DNA from: a bacterium Scap17
GTDB taxonomy: Bacteria; Pseudomonadota; Gammaproteobacteria; Pseudomonadales; Halomonadaceae
Assembly (NCBI GenBank): GCA_013376735.1
Contig: VINJ01000001.1
Span: forward strand, 434,001 to 498,000
Direction of reading: 5' to 3'
DNA length: 64,000 nucleotides
This document shows, piece after piece, positions 39,966 through 48,946 of the stretch. The translations under genes were made by a program, and so were the position numbers. Position 1 is the stretch's first letter, and the number at the start of each line of letters is the position of its first letter. The notes under the pieces are model-generated. The model was not told where the DNA came from. It worked only from the letters and a program-made list of their open reading frames with translations, and made no database searches.

Positions 39966-40195
39966 GAGTGGGCTCCTGATTCAGCGTCGGTGCCGGGCAC
40001 GAAGTCAGGTGTGCTCGGCGAGTGGTCGAACGGCTGTGAATGAACGACAGCAAGGGCGCCTCGTCATTGAGGGGCCTGGTTCGACGCACTCGTACTCCGA
40101 AGAGCCTGGTCCACGTCATGGATAGCGATGGCAGCAGTCGGTGATGCCATGGTTGCCGGCAGCAGAGTGTCCGTGCGGCAAGTGACAGGAACAAA

Positions 40196-40210
40196 GCAAG
40201 TAGCGCGCCA
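40196..40210 (-). promoter_or_regulatory. Sigma-54 promoter for narK
   Basis: On the minus strand: TGGCGCG-CTAC-TTGCT, one mismatch from TGGCACG-N4-TTGCW, with GG and GC 10 bp apart. Start of transcription would be near 40184, leaving about 220 nt of leader before narK. An imperfect stem (GCCG.GCAC/GTGC.CGGC, 39992-40019) lies in that leader. Confidence 0.55.
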
Positions 40211-40301
40211 GTTGTGGGGGTGTGAGAGGGACAAGTCCCAGAAGATCAATGGCTTGGCAAGGACAGTAGGGTGGCACGTGCAGGCGGTGTCCCGGGCTGG
40301 A

Positions 40302-40318
40302 TGCGCGCTGGCGGTGCG
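40302..40318. promoter_or_regulatory. Candidate NtrC site 1
   Basis: TGCGCG-CTGGC-GGTGCG resembles the NtrC dyad TGCACC-N5-GGTGCA at 9 of 12 fixed positions. It is about 120 bp upstream of the narK start point and 180 bp upstream of the nasT start point. Confidence 0.35.
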
Positions 40319-40382
40319 TCAGCAAGGCGCGAGGTACCAGACTGGCGCACGCGAATGGCGCTGGGAGGGTCGGCAAGGCGCG

Positions 40383-40399
40383 TGCCTCATTGCAGTGCA
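40383..40399. promoter_or_regulatory. Candidate NtrC site 2
   Basis: TGCCTCATTGCAGTGCA has the same 6-5-6 layout and matches the NtrC dyad at 9 of 12 fixed positions. It is about 90 bp upstream of the predicted nasT start point. The rest of the 39966-40516 gap contains no convincing gene. Confidence 0.4.
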
Positions 40400-40457
40400 G
40401 CGGCGCTTTCGACTCGGCCGCTCTGAAGGCCTTTGGCCGCAAGGTTGCACCAGATTG

Positions 40458-40473
40458 CGGCACGGATCCTGCT
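40458..40473 (+). promoter_or_regulatory. Sigma-54 promoter for nasTS
   Basis: CGGCACG-GATC-CTGCT keeps GG at -24 and GC at -12 with 10 bp between them and matches most of the RpoN consensus. Transcription would begin near 40484, 33 nt before nasT. Confidence 0.5.
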
Positions 40474-40516
40474 TGGGTGTATTGCAAGATTCATGCCCGA
40501 CCCAAGGAAACCTGAC

Positions 40517-41092
40517 ATGCCCGTGACCGTGCTGATCGTCGATGTCCGCAGTGAGCGCTCCGCCGCGCTGGAGCAGGCGCTGTTGAGCGCCGGCTTCGAG
40601 GTGGCGCTGCGCGTTGACGAGCACGAGGACCTGCACGCGCTGGTCGAGCAGCATCAGCCCGATGCGGTGATCATCGACGCCGACCTGCCCAGCCGCGACA
40701 CCCTGGAGCATCTCGGCCAGCTGGGGCGACGCTATCCCAAGCCGATGATCATGCTGGCCAGTGAAGATGCGCCGGACCTCGTGCGTGAGGCGGCCGGCGC
40801 CGGTGTCTCGGCCTATGTGGTGGACCACGTCATGCCAGCGATGGTGCGCAGCATGGTCGAGGTCGCCATCACCAGCTTCGAGGCGCACCGTGCACTCAAG
40901 GGGGAGCTCAACCGTACCCAGACCACATTGGTGCAGCGGCGCAGCGTCGATCGCGCCAAGGCCGTGGTGATGGAGACGCGCGGGCTCAGTGAAGATGCCG
41001 CCTATCAATATCTGCGCAAGACCGCCATGAACCGGCGCCTGGCCCTGCATGAGCTGGCCGATGAGCTGCTCAAGGCCGCGCGTCGGCGTTGA
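40517..41092 (+). CDS. nasT: ANTAR-domain antiterminator NasT
   Basis: NasT has a receiver-like N-terminal domain (VTVLIVDVRSERSAAL; AVIIDADLPSRDTL) and a C-terminal ANTAR RNA-binding domain (RRSVDRAKAVVMETRGLSEDAAYQYLRKTAMNRRLALHELA region, about 140-180). In Pseudomonas and Azotobacter, NasT binds leader RNA of nitrate assimilation genes and prevents termination; NasS holds it inactive until nitrate binds. ATG 40517 has AAGGAAA 6 nt upstream. Length 191. It overlaps the region in which nasS begins and is clearly co-transcribed with it. Confidence 0.92.
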   Translation: MPVTVLIVDVRSERSAALEQALLSAGFEVALRVDEHEDLHALVEQHQPDAVIIDADLPSRDTLEHLGQLGRRYPKPMIMLASEDAPDLVREAAGAGVSAYVVDHVMPAMVRSMVEVAITSFEAHRALKGELNRTQTTLVQRRSVDRAKAVVMETRGLSEDAAYQYLRKTAMNRRLALHELADELLKAARRR

Positions 41093-41142
41093 GCCGGTCG
41101 CCGTACTGTCCTTCTCTCTCGATCGTTCAAGAGGTGTGCGTG

Positions 41143-42351
41143 ATGCCCACAGATGTACCCCTGAATGGCCATCAGCTGACGCTGGGCCTGATGCCACTCA
41201 ATGATGCCGCGCCCTTCGTGGTCGCTGAGCAGTTGGGGCTTTTCCGCGAGGAAGGGCTGGCGGTGACACTCAAGTGGCAACCCTCGTGGGCGGCGTTGCG
41301 TGATGATCTGCAGACCGGCGTGCTGCAGGGCGCGCAGATGCTGGCGCTGATGCCGCTGACCTCGACCCTGGGCCTGGATGGCCGCGCCACACCGGTGATC
41401 AGTGCCATGACGCTCAATCTGGGCGGCAACTCCATCACCCTGTCGCGCGCGCTGATGGCCAGCCTCGGTGAGGATGGCCACGACCTCGCCAGCCCGTTGC
41501 AGGTCGCGAAGGCGCTGGCGGCGCATGTGCGCGAGCGCAAGCAGCGCGGCGAGCCGCTGCTCAAGTTGGCCAGCGTGCACCCGTTCTCCTCGCACCGGTA
41601 TCTTTTGCGCTATTGGCTGGCGGCCGGCGGTATCAACCCGGACCGCGACGTCGAGATGCGCGCCGTGGCACCGCCGCTGATGGCGGCGCAACTGGCCAGC
41701 GGTGCGCTGGATGGCTTCTGTGTCGGTGAGCCTTGGAACAGCCTGGCGGCGGCGCAGGGCATGGGGCAGGTAGTGGCGGGCAGTCATGATATCTGGCGCT
41801 TCGGGCAGGAAAAGGTGCTGGGCGTGCGCGAGGACTGGGCGGAGCAGCATCCGCTGGCGCATCAGGCGCTAATTCGCGCGCTGCTCAAGGCCTGCGCCTG
41901 GCTGGACCGCCCCGGCAATCGGGCCAGGGCGGCCGAGTGGCTGCATGATGAGGGCATGCCGGAGGTGCCGATGAGTGTGGTGACGCGCGGACTGGAAGAC
42001 GTGGATGTCGAGCAGTCGGTGGAGGAGTTTCAGCAGCAAAATCCCGGCTGGACCATCTTCCATCGCTACGCGGCCAACTTCCCGTGGCGTTCCCAGACAC
42101 GCTGGTACATTGCCCAGATGCAGCGCTGGGGCCATCTGCAGGGCTTCAGTGACGAGGATCTCGAGGCGACGCTGGCGCGGTGCGTCCGGCCGGACCTCTA
42201 CCGAACGGCGGCTCGCAAGCTGGGCATGGTGGTGCCGGTGGTGGATGAGCGCAGCGAAGGCACGCATCCGTCGCCCTGGTGGCTGAGCGGCGAGGCGGGC
42301 CAGGTGCCGATGCCGGCGGATGGCTTCATCGATGGTGCGGTCTTCGAGTGA
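41143..42351 (+). CDS. nasS: Nitrate sensor NasS (NrtA/CmpA-like)
   Basis: A 402-residue cytoplasmic solute-binding-type protein with no signal peptide, related to nitrate-binding NrtA. Visible motifs: LTLGLMPLNDAAPFVVAEQLGLFREEGL, LNLGGNSITLS, FCVGEPWNSLAAAQG and WTIFHRYAANFPWRSQTRWYIAQM. It senses nitrate and nitrite and releases NasT. The frame is open to 41089, but ATG 41143 is family-like and has AAGAGG upstream. No nitrate reductase genes follow in this window. Confidence 0.9.
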   Translation: MPTDVPLNGHQLTLGLMPLNDAAPFVVAEQLGLFREEGLAVTLKWQPSWAALRDDLQTGVLQGAQMLALMPLTSTLGLDGRATPVISAMTLNLGGNSITLSRALMASLGEDGHDLASPLQVAKALAAHVRERKQRGEPLLKLASVHPFSSHRYLLRYWLAAGGINPDRDVEMRAVAPPLMAAQLASGALDGFCVGEPWNSLAAAQGMGQVVAGSHDIWRFGQEKVLGVREDWAEQHPLAHQALIRALLKACAWLDRPGNRARAAEWLHDEGMPEVPMSVVTRGLEDVDVEQSVEEFQQQNPGWTIFHRYAANFPWRSQTRWYIAQMQRWGHLQGFSDEDLEATLARCVRPDLYRTAARKLGMVVPVVDERSEGTHPSPWWLSGEAGQVPMPADGFIDGAVFE

Positions 42352-42462
42352 TGTCGCAGGCGCGGTGCTTGCCGATCCGCGCTGGCGCGGGATTGCACAG
42401 CACTTGCAGAGTCGCCATCTCCCTTGCCGGATGGCAGGGGGAACCTGACGGCTCAGACATGT

Positions 42463-42498
42463 TGGCAGTGCGGTTGTGATATTCTCATCGCACTGCCA
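42463..42498. promoter_or_regulatory. 10-bp inverted repeat before the RutR-like gene
   Basis: TGGCAGTGCG and CGCACTGCCA are perfect arms 16 bp apart, ending 20 bp before the ATG at 42519. It could be an operator for autoregulation or an mRNA stem near the ribosome site. It is not a RutR-type box. Confidence 0.45.
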
Positions 42499-42518
42499 GC
42501 ACCGCGTCAGGGGATCGC

Positions 42519-43139
42519 ATGACCACTCGCAAGTCTCAGATTCGCAAGGATAATGTCGGCCGCATCCTGCTCGCCGCCGAAAAGATCTTCGCTCTCAAGG
42601 GCTATGTCGGCGCCAGCATGGTCGATATTGCCGCCGAGGTAGAGCTGCCCAAGTCCAATCTGCATTATTACTTCAGCACCAAGGAAGCGCTGTATCGCGC
42701 GGTGCTCGATGGCCTGCTGGCGCTGTGGAAGGAAGATGCGCTGTGCTTCGAGGCCTACGACGACCCGCAGCTGGTGCTCTCCACCTACATTCGCGCCAAG
42801 ATGATGCACTCGCGCCAGCGCCCCTATGGCTCCAAGGTGTGGGCCAGCGAGATCATGCAGGGCGCGCCGGTGCTGGGCGAGGAGCTGACGGTGTGGCTCG
42901 ACGAGTGGGCCGAGATGAAGAAGTCACGTCTGCGTCAGTGGATCGGCGAGGGCCGCATCGACAACGTCGATGCCTCCGCCTATCTGTACATGATCTGGGC
43001 CAGCACTCAGCACTACGCCGACTTCGATCATCAGATCGCGGTGCTCAATCAGGGCAAGGCGCTGAGTGATCGCGAATTTGAGCAGGCGGTGCAGAATGTC
43101 ACGCGAGTGCTGCTGAAGGGCGTCGGGCTGTCCGCCTGA
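42519..43139 (+). CDS. rutR: TetR-family regulator, RutR-like (pyrimidine)
   Basis: A 206-residue TetR protein. The DNA-binding helix-turn-helix is in ASMVDIAAEVELPKSNLHYYFSTKEALY. The C-terminal ligand domain carries EIMQGAPVLGEELTVWLDEW and YMIWASTQHYADFDHQI, which closely match E. coli RutR (MIWASTQHYADF). RutR senses uracil and thymine. In Pseudomonas, relatives of this gene sit next to the reductive pyrimidine degradation genes. Here a fragment of preA lies just downstream on the other strand, in line with that history. The orthologue call is from sequence likeness and context; the ligand is not proven. Confidence 0.75.
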   Translation: MTTRKSQIRKDNVGRILLAAEKIFALKGYVGASMVDIAAEVELPKSNLHYYFSTKEALYRAVLDGLLALWKEDALCFEAYDDPQLVLSTYIRAKMMHSRQRPYGSKVWASEIMQGAPVLGEELTVWLDEWAEMKKSRLRQWIGEGRIDNVDASAYLYMIWASTQHYADFDHQIAVLNQGKALSDREFEQAVQNVTRVLLKGVGLSA

Positions 43140-43215
43140 GTCACCAGGTGATCTTGCCTGATGGTTGTCTTCAGGCTAACGAAGGGTGTCGCTGACAGGT
43201 CATGAAGCCAACAGG

Positions 43216-43248
43216 AAAGGGGCTGCCATTGCTGGCGGTCCCTTTTTT
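43216..43248 (+). terminator. Terminator after the RutR-like gene
   Basis: A 13-bp stem (AAAGGGGCTGCCA with TGGCGGTCCCTTT, two G-U pairs) closes on TTGC and is followed by T. It ends the TetR gene and overlaps the end of the preA fragment frame. Confidence 0.82.
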
Positions 43249-43287
43249 GATTCTCATCCATTGCTGGCTGTTCACCGCCGCCGCATA

Positions 43288-43413
43288 TTTCCCCAGCGTC
43301 TTCCTGACCACGCCGCCCCAGCCGGCCTCGAAGGCGCGTACCACGTTGTAGGCCCTGTCGGTGAGTGGGGCGTTGGCCAGCCAGAAGGGGGTGGGTGCAC
43401 GGATGTCCGCGCC
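43288..43413 (-). pseudogene. preA: Fragment of dihydropyrimidine dehydrogenase subunit PreA
   Basis: About 40 residues (PTPFWLANAPLTDRAYNVVR, then AFEAGWGGVVRKTLG) match the start of PreA, the FMN subunit of NAD-dependent dihydropyrimidine dehydrogenase. The full protein is over 400 residues; nothing else of it is visible. The flanking frame (43171-43578) has no likeness and runs into the terminator of the neighbouring gene. The changed residues (for example GGVVRKT, where WKT is usual) fit loss of constraint. It lies beside a RutR-like regulator, so it is a remnant of a lost pyrimidine degradation operon. Confidence 0.7.
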
Positions 43414-43620
43414 GGTCACTTCCGAGTGTCTGGGCACTGCCAGGGCGTTCAGTTCGCCGCTCTGATGCAGCATCTTGATGAATTCGGTGGCCGCCATCAG
43501 GGCGCTGATGAAAATTGTCAGTGCAATGACAGACGAGCTGCCGATTGGCAGCCCGTCTGTCGTTCGTCGGCTCATCAACTTATTCGCTCATCAATTCGGC
43601 AGCTCATCCGCGGCGGCGCG

Positions 43621-44514
43621 TCATGCGTCAAGGCCGGGGATGCCGCCCTCGAAGCGCTCGACCATGAAGTCGACGAACTGGCGCACCTTGGGCGAGAGGT
43701 GGCGGTGGCGGGGATAGACGATCCACACCCCGGTATCGCGCACCTGGTACTCATCCAGCACCGAGATCAGCTTGCCGCTGGCCAGATAGGGCGCGACGTA
43801 ATAGTCGGGAATCTGAGCAAGGCCAAGGCCCTTGAGCGTGGCGTCCAACAGTGCCGGGCCAGAGTTGGCCTGCCAGCTGCCGGTGATGCGCACCTCACGG
43901 CGCTGGCCCTCGACCTCGAACAGCCATTCGCGCTTGGAGCCGGCCAGACAGCGGTGGCTGGAGAGCTCGGCCAGCGTGTGCGGGCGCGGCGCCTGCTGGA
44001 AGTAGTCATGCGAGGCGACGACGAATTCGCGGCGATCCACCAGCCGCCTTGCGATCAGCGAGGAATCCTTGAGCACGCCCATGCGGATGGCGACGTCGAA
44101 GCCCTCGTCGATCAGTTCCACCGGACGGTTGGTGAAGTGCATCTGCACTTCCAGTTGCGGGTGCAGCAGCTGGAAGTCGTTGACCAGCGGTGCGACGTAG
44201 CGCTCGCCGAAGGTGGTGGCGCTGGTCAGCTTGAGGACGCCACTGGGGCGGGCATGGAAGTCGCCGATGGCCTGTTCGGCGGCGCGGAAGCCATCGAAGA
44301 GATGTTGGCAGTGCTCGAAATATACCTGTCCGGCATCGGTGAGACGCGTCTGCCGGGTGGTGCGGTAGAGCAATTGGGTATCGAGCTGGGCTTCCAGCTG
44401 GCTGATCAGACGACTGACATGTGAGCTGGACACCCCGAGATGACGGGCGGCACCGGAAAATGAGCCGATTCTGACGACTTCCACGAAGGCTTCGATACGG
44501 TCCCAGCGCTGCAT
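43621..44514 (-). CDS. LysR-family transcriptional regulator
   Basis: A 297-residue LysR protein. The N-terminal winged helix is MQRWDRIEAFVEVVRIGSFS, then AARHLGVSSSHVSRLISQLE. The effector domain ends VDFMVERFEGGIPGLDA. ATG 44514 has GAGGAG 6 nt upstream; the codons before it are not family-like. It is divergent from frmA across 285 bp, and LysR regulators in this position are common next to formaldehyde-detoxification genes. It probably controls frmA-fghA. Effector unknown. Confidence 0.9.
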   Translation of the reverse strand: MQRWDRIEAFVEVVRIGSFSGAARHLGVSSSHVSRLISQLEAQLDTQLLYRTTRQTRLTDAGQVYFEHCQHLFDGFRAAEQAIGDFHARPSGVLKLTSATTFGERYVAPLVNDFQLLHPQLEVQMHFTNRPVELIDEGFDVAIRMGVLKDSSLIARRLVDRREFVVASHDYFQQAPRPHTLAELSSHRCLAGSKREWLFEVEGQRREVRITGSWQANSGPALLDATLKGLGLAQIPDYYVAPYLASGKLISVLDEYQVRDTGVWIVYPRHRHLSPKVRQFVDFMVERFEGGIPGLDA

Positions 44515-44790
44515 GCTGGCTCCTCTTTCATTGTTGTTGAGTGGCAATAATCATCTGAGTGCCGACGGCTTAATCCCACCCGCATGACTGCGTAGACTGT
44601 GTTCCATGCCAAGCCCGCAAGGATGATCCGCAAGGACGAGCCCAGTGCCTGTCGCGTGGGGAGTCCCTCGGGCGACTCATCTATGCAACCTGTCAGGTGC
44701 TGCTACCTTTCAGGGTGGCCTCCGTGGTGATCATCACCACACCAGGGGCATGAGATTGGCAGCCAGTTTACCGCTATTGATGCTCACTAG

Positions 44791-45909
<1,119 letters not shown>

Positions 45910-45927
45910 TCCGGGGCTGAGCTGCCG

Positions 45928-46002
45928 CCGGGCAACGCGCGAAAGCGTGTTGCCCGGTGAGATCTGGAACGCGAAACGGCGTCGGCTTGCCGACGCCGTT
46001 TT
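45928..46002 (+). terminator. Two hairpins between frmA and fghA
   Basis: CCGGGCAACGCGC/GCGTGTTGCCCGG closes on a GAAA tetraloop (45928-45957), then AACGGCGTCGG/CCGACGCCGTT with TTTT (45974-46002). The pair would reduce readthrough into fghA or set their ratio. Confidence 0.65.
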
Positions 46003-46028
46003 CATGACGCGATACCACAAGGGAGAGC

Positions 46029-46895
46029 ATGATGACCGCGACCGAACAACTCGAGCTGGTCAGCGCCAACAAGGTGCATGGCGGCTGGCTCAAGCGTTAC
46101 CGTCACCGCAGCGGCAGCCTGGATTGCGACATGGTGTTCGCCATCTATCTGCCGCCCCAGGCCGAACAGGGCCCGGTGCCGATGCTGTGGTGGCTGTCGG
46201 GGCTGACCTGCACCGACGAGAACTTCATGCAGAAGGCCGGCGCGCAGAAGAAGGCGGCGGAGCTGGGCATCGCCCTGATCTGCCCGGACACCAGTCCGCG
46301 CGGCGTCAATCTGGACGGCGAAGACGACAGCTACGACTTCGGCAGTGGCGCAGGCTTCTACGTCAATGCCACCCGCGAGCCGTGGGCGCGTCATTACCGC
46401 ATGTATGACTACGTCACCGAGGAGCTGCCGGCGCTCGTCAAGCGGCACTTCCCGGTGGACGGCGAGCGTGAGTCGATCTCCGGTCACTCCATGGGCGGCC
46501 ACGGCGCCCTGATCTGCGCGCTGAAGAATCCGGGCCGCTATCGTTCGGTCTCGGCCTTCGCGCCGATCGTCAATCCGATGGCCTGCCCGTGGGGCGAGAA
46601 AGCCTTCAGCGGCTATCTCGGCGATGACCGCACCCAGTGGGCGCAGTGGGACACCTGCGAGCTGGTCAAGCAGGCGAGCAAGAGCGGCGCCGCGCGTCAG
46701 GAACTGTTCGTCGAGCAGGGCGAGAGTGATCAGTTCCTCGAGGAGCAGCTCAAGCCGGAGCGCCTGGAGGCGGTCTGCGCCGAGCTGGATCACCCGCTGG
46801 TCCTGCGTCGTCAGCCCGGCTACGACCACAGCTACTTCTTCATGGCCAGCTTCATCGATGAGCATCTTGCCTACCATGCGAAGCACCTGCTTTGA
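46029..46895 (+). CDS. fghA: S-formylglutathione hydrolase
   Basis: Esterase-D-type enzyme that splits S-formylglutathione into formate and glutathione, the step after FrmA. Length 288 (or 287 from ATG 46032). The nucleophile is in GHSMGGHGAL; the acid and base lie in FVEQGESDQFLEEQL and GYDHSYFFMASFIDEHL. MLWWLSGLTCTDENFMQKAG is the conserved N-terminal segment with the oxyanion residues. AGGGAGAG precedes the start. The 3' end including the stop is partly duplicated 54 bp downstream. Confidence 0.95.
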   Translation: MMTATEQLELVSANKVHGGWLKRYRHRSGSLDCDMVFAIYLPPQAEQGPVPMLWWLSGLTCTDENFMQKAGAQKKAAELGIALICPDTSPRGVNLDGEDDSYDFGSGAGFYVNATREPWARHYRMYDYVTEELPALVKRHFPVDGERESISGHSMGGHGALICALKNPGRYRSVSAFAPIVNPMACPWGEKAFSGYLGDDRTQWAQWDTCELVKQASKSGAARQELFVEQGESDQFLEEQLKPERLEAVCAELDHPLVLRRQPGYDHSYFFMASFIDEHLAYHAKHLL

Positions 46896-46953
46896 GGTGT
46901 GAGTGTGGTAGCCGGTAGAAATGAAAGGCATGCGAAACACCTGCTTTGAGGTG
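46875..46953 (+). repeat. Duplicated 25-bp end of fghA
   Basis: The 25 bp at 46875-46899, spanning the fghA stop, recur at 46929-46953 with one change (AAGCACC to AAACACC). It looks like a tandem duplication of the gene's 3' end. Confidence 0.75.
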
Positions 46954-47030
46954 AGCCTCAGGCGTTGAGGTATGACAGTGCCAATCGCAGCTGATCGCTC
47001 GACGAGCAGAGACACTGCGTGAAAGACAGA

Positions 47031-47078
47031 AACGACAGTCCCGCTATCGATTGATGGATAGCGGGACTGTCGTTTTTT
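47031..47078 (+). terminator. Terminator before the gbdR region
   Basis: AACGACAGTCCCGCTATC pairs perfectly with GATAGCGGGACTGTCGTT across an 8-nt loop and is followed by a T run. Confidence 0.85.
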
Positions 47079-47522
47079 CGTCATGAGAAGCAGAGTTTTT
47101 CAGAACCTTCAGGCATGAAGGCCCGTTCTGGTGGGGTTTGCTTATGCTGCGTCAGCAGTAGCCAACTCAGGCGTTATTCTGTGCCGTATGGCAACGATGA
47201 TTTGCTGCACAGCGGCGATAAAGTCACTGCGCCAGGCAGGCGCGATGGTTTACTGTCGAGAGGTGGACAACGCACGACGTCCAGGCAGTGAATCACGACA
47301 TCCCTGACGCTATCGGAATTGCAGAGGTCGCTTATTGACCTCCCCCTGATGGGGCCGATCGCCGATGTCGTCGCTGCTGGAGCCGACCCCTCAGGGTTTG
47401 CTCCCTGCTGAGACCCAATAACGATAATACTGCGGACCCCCGCCGGCCTCATCAGGCCACGGGAGAGGGCACTACGAGGCCCCGGTCTGCCACTCAAGCA
47501 GATATAGAGAAGGACTCCCCTC
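47079..47522 (+). other. Leader and promoter region of gbdR
   Basis: No gene is visible in these 440 bp. Several short inverted repeats are present: GAGGTC/GACCTC around 47324-47342, CAGGG/CCCTG around 47393-47407, and further GC-rich stems closer to the start. AATAACGATAATACT near 47420 could be a -10 region. AAGGACTCC lies before the gbdR ATG. Confidence 0.4.
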
Positions 47523-48764
47523 ATGGCATTGACCAGTGGCCGTTTCGCCCGCCCGTACGAAGCTCACTCATCCGCTGCAGGAATGGCCGGCGAGACGCGC
47601 CAGCCACAGACCATCGGCTTCCTGCTGCTCGACAGCTTCACGCTCATCTCGCTGGCCTCGGCGGTGGAACCGCTGCGCATGGCCAATCAGCTGGCCGGAC
47701 GCGAGCTGTACCGCTGGTATACCGTGACGCTGGAAGGCGCCCCCGTGCGCGCCAGCGATGGCCTGCAGGTCACACCCGATACCTCCACCGAGGCCTGCCC
47801 GCCGCTGGATATCGTCATCGTGTGCGGTGGCGTCGGCATCCAGCGCTCCGTGCATCGTCCGCATGTCAGCTGGCTGCAGGCGCAGGCGCGTGCCGGTCGC
47901 AAGCTGGGTGCCGTCTGCACCGGCAGCTGGGCGCTGGCCCAGGCAGGGCTGCTCGAAGGCCATGAGACCAGCATCCACTGGGAGTGTCTGGCCGCGATGC
48001 AGGAAGCCTTCCCGCGCGTGCCGTTGACCACACGACTGTTCTCCATCGATCAGGACCGCGCCACGGCCTCCGGCGGTACCGCGCCGATGGACATGATGCT
48101 GACCATGATCGGTCGCGAGCATGGCCGCGAGCTGGCGGCGGGCATCTCCGAGATGTTCATCTGCGATCGCGTACGTGGCGAGCAGGACCAGCAGCGCGTG
48201 CCGCTCAAGCATGTGCTGGGCACCACCCAGCCCAAGCTTCTGGAAATCGTCGCGCTGATGGAGGCCAATCTGGAAGAGCCCATCGGCCTGGACGAGCTGG
48301 CGCACTATGTCGATGTCTCGCGCCGTCAGCTGGAGCGGCTGTTCCAGCGCTATCTGCACTGCTCGCCGTCGCGCTACTACCTCAAGCTGCGCCTGACCCG
48401 CGCGCGTCAGCTGCTCAAGCAGACGGCGCTGTCGATCATCGAGGTGGCCTCGGCCTGTGGCTTCGTGTCCACGCCGCACTTCTCCAAGTGCTACCGCGAG
48501 TACTTCGGCATGCCGCCGCGTGACGAGCGCATCGGTGGCGAGCGCAGTGTCAGCGTGCTGGAGGTGCCGTGTCGCGCCGATGGCGATCACCAGCTGACCG
48601 GTGTCGCCAGTCTGGAAGGGCTGCTGCACCAGTCGATCGGCCAGAGCATGGTCGGCAATGCGCCCCTGCAACCGGCCAGCGAGTCCCCCGTCTCCTCGGC
48701 GATTCTGGCACTGGCCAATGCGCGCGGTGAGCCGACCTACGCCAGCGTGCGTCTGCAGGGCTGA
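47523..48764 (+). CDS. gbdR: Glycine betaine regulator GbdR (GlxA/AraC family)
   Basis: GbdR activates betaine, dimethylglycine and related catabolic genes in Pseudomonas and relatives. The N-terminal DJ-1/PfpI-like domain starts QTIGFLLLDSFTLISLASAVEPLRMANQL and contains AVCTGSWALAQAGLL (about 130) and the GGTAPMDMMLTMI segment. The C-terminal AraC domain has two helix-turn-helix units (LDELAHYVDVSRRQLERLFQ; IIEVASACGFVSTPHFSKCY). It is 413 residues, longer than usual because of about 60 extra C-terminal residues. Its presence next to the dgcAB operon is the usual layout. Confidence 0.93.
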   Translation: MALTSGRFARPYEAHSSAAGMAGETRQPQTIGFLLLDSFTLISLASAVEPLRMANQLAGRELYRWYTVTLEGAPVRASDGLQVTPDTSTEACPPLDIVIVCGGVGIQRSVHRPHVSWLQAQARAGRKLGAVCTGSWALAQAGLLEGHETSIHWECLAAMQEAFPRVPLTTRLFSIDQDRATASGGTAPMDMMLTMIGREHGRELAAGISEMFICDRVRGEQDQQRVPLKHVLGTTQPKLLEIVALMEANLEEPIGLDELAHYVDVSRRQLERLFQRYLHCSPSRYYLKLRLTRARQLLKQTALSIIEVASACGFVSTPHFSKCYREYFGMPPRDERIGGERSVSVLEVPCRADGDHQLTGVASLEGLLHQSIGQSMVGNAPLQPASESPVSSAILALANARGEPTYASVRLQG

Positions 48765-48798
48765 CGCCGCCGACTGACACCAGCTTCCCGCAACGTCC

Positions 48799-48832
48799 AA
48801 CGCCTCTGCCGCTCCGGCAGGGGCGTTGTCGT
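48799..48832 (+). terminator. Terminator after gbdR
   Basis: AACGCCTCTGCCG pairs with CGGCAGGGGCGTT (one G-U) across CTC, with GTCGTTTTC after it. Confidence 0.78.
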
Positions 48833-48946
48833 TTTCACAGGAGCCACCGGCACGCTCTGGTACACTCGAAGGCACCAGAAAGCAGTAGCTGACACGACAA
48901 TGGCTCGGCGGCGAGCCACGACACGCACGACAGGGGACGGCAAGGG

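Noticed and set aside
43414-43578. N-terminal half of the frame containing the preA fragment as a real small protein
   Set aside because: It has a hydrophobic run but no likeness to PreA or another family and no ribosome site; the frame also ends inside a neighbouring terminator.
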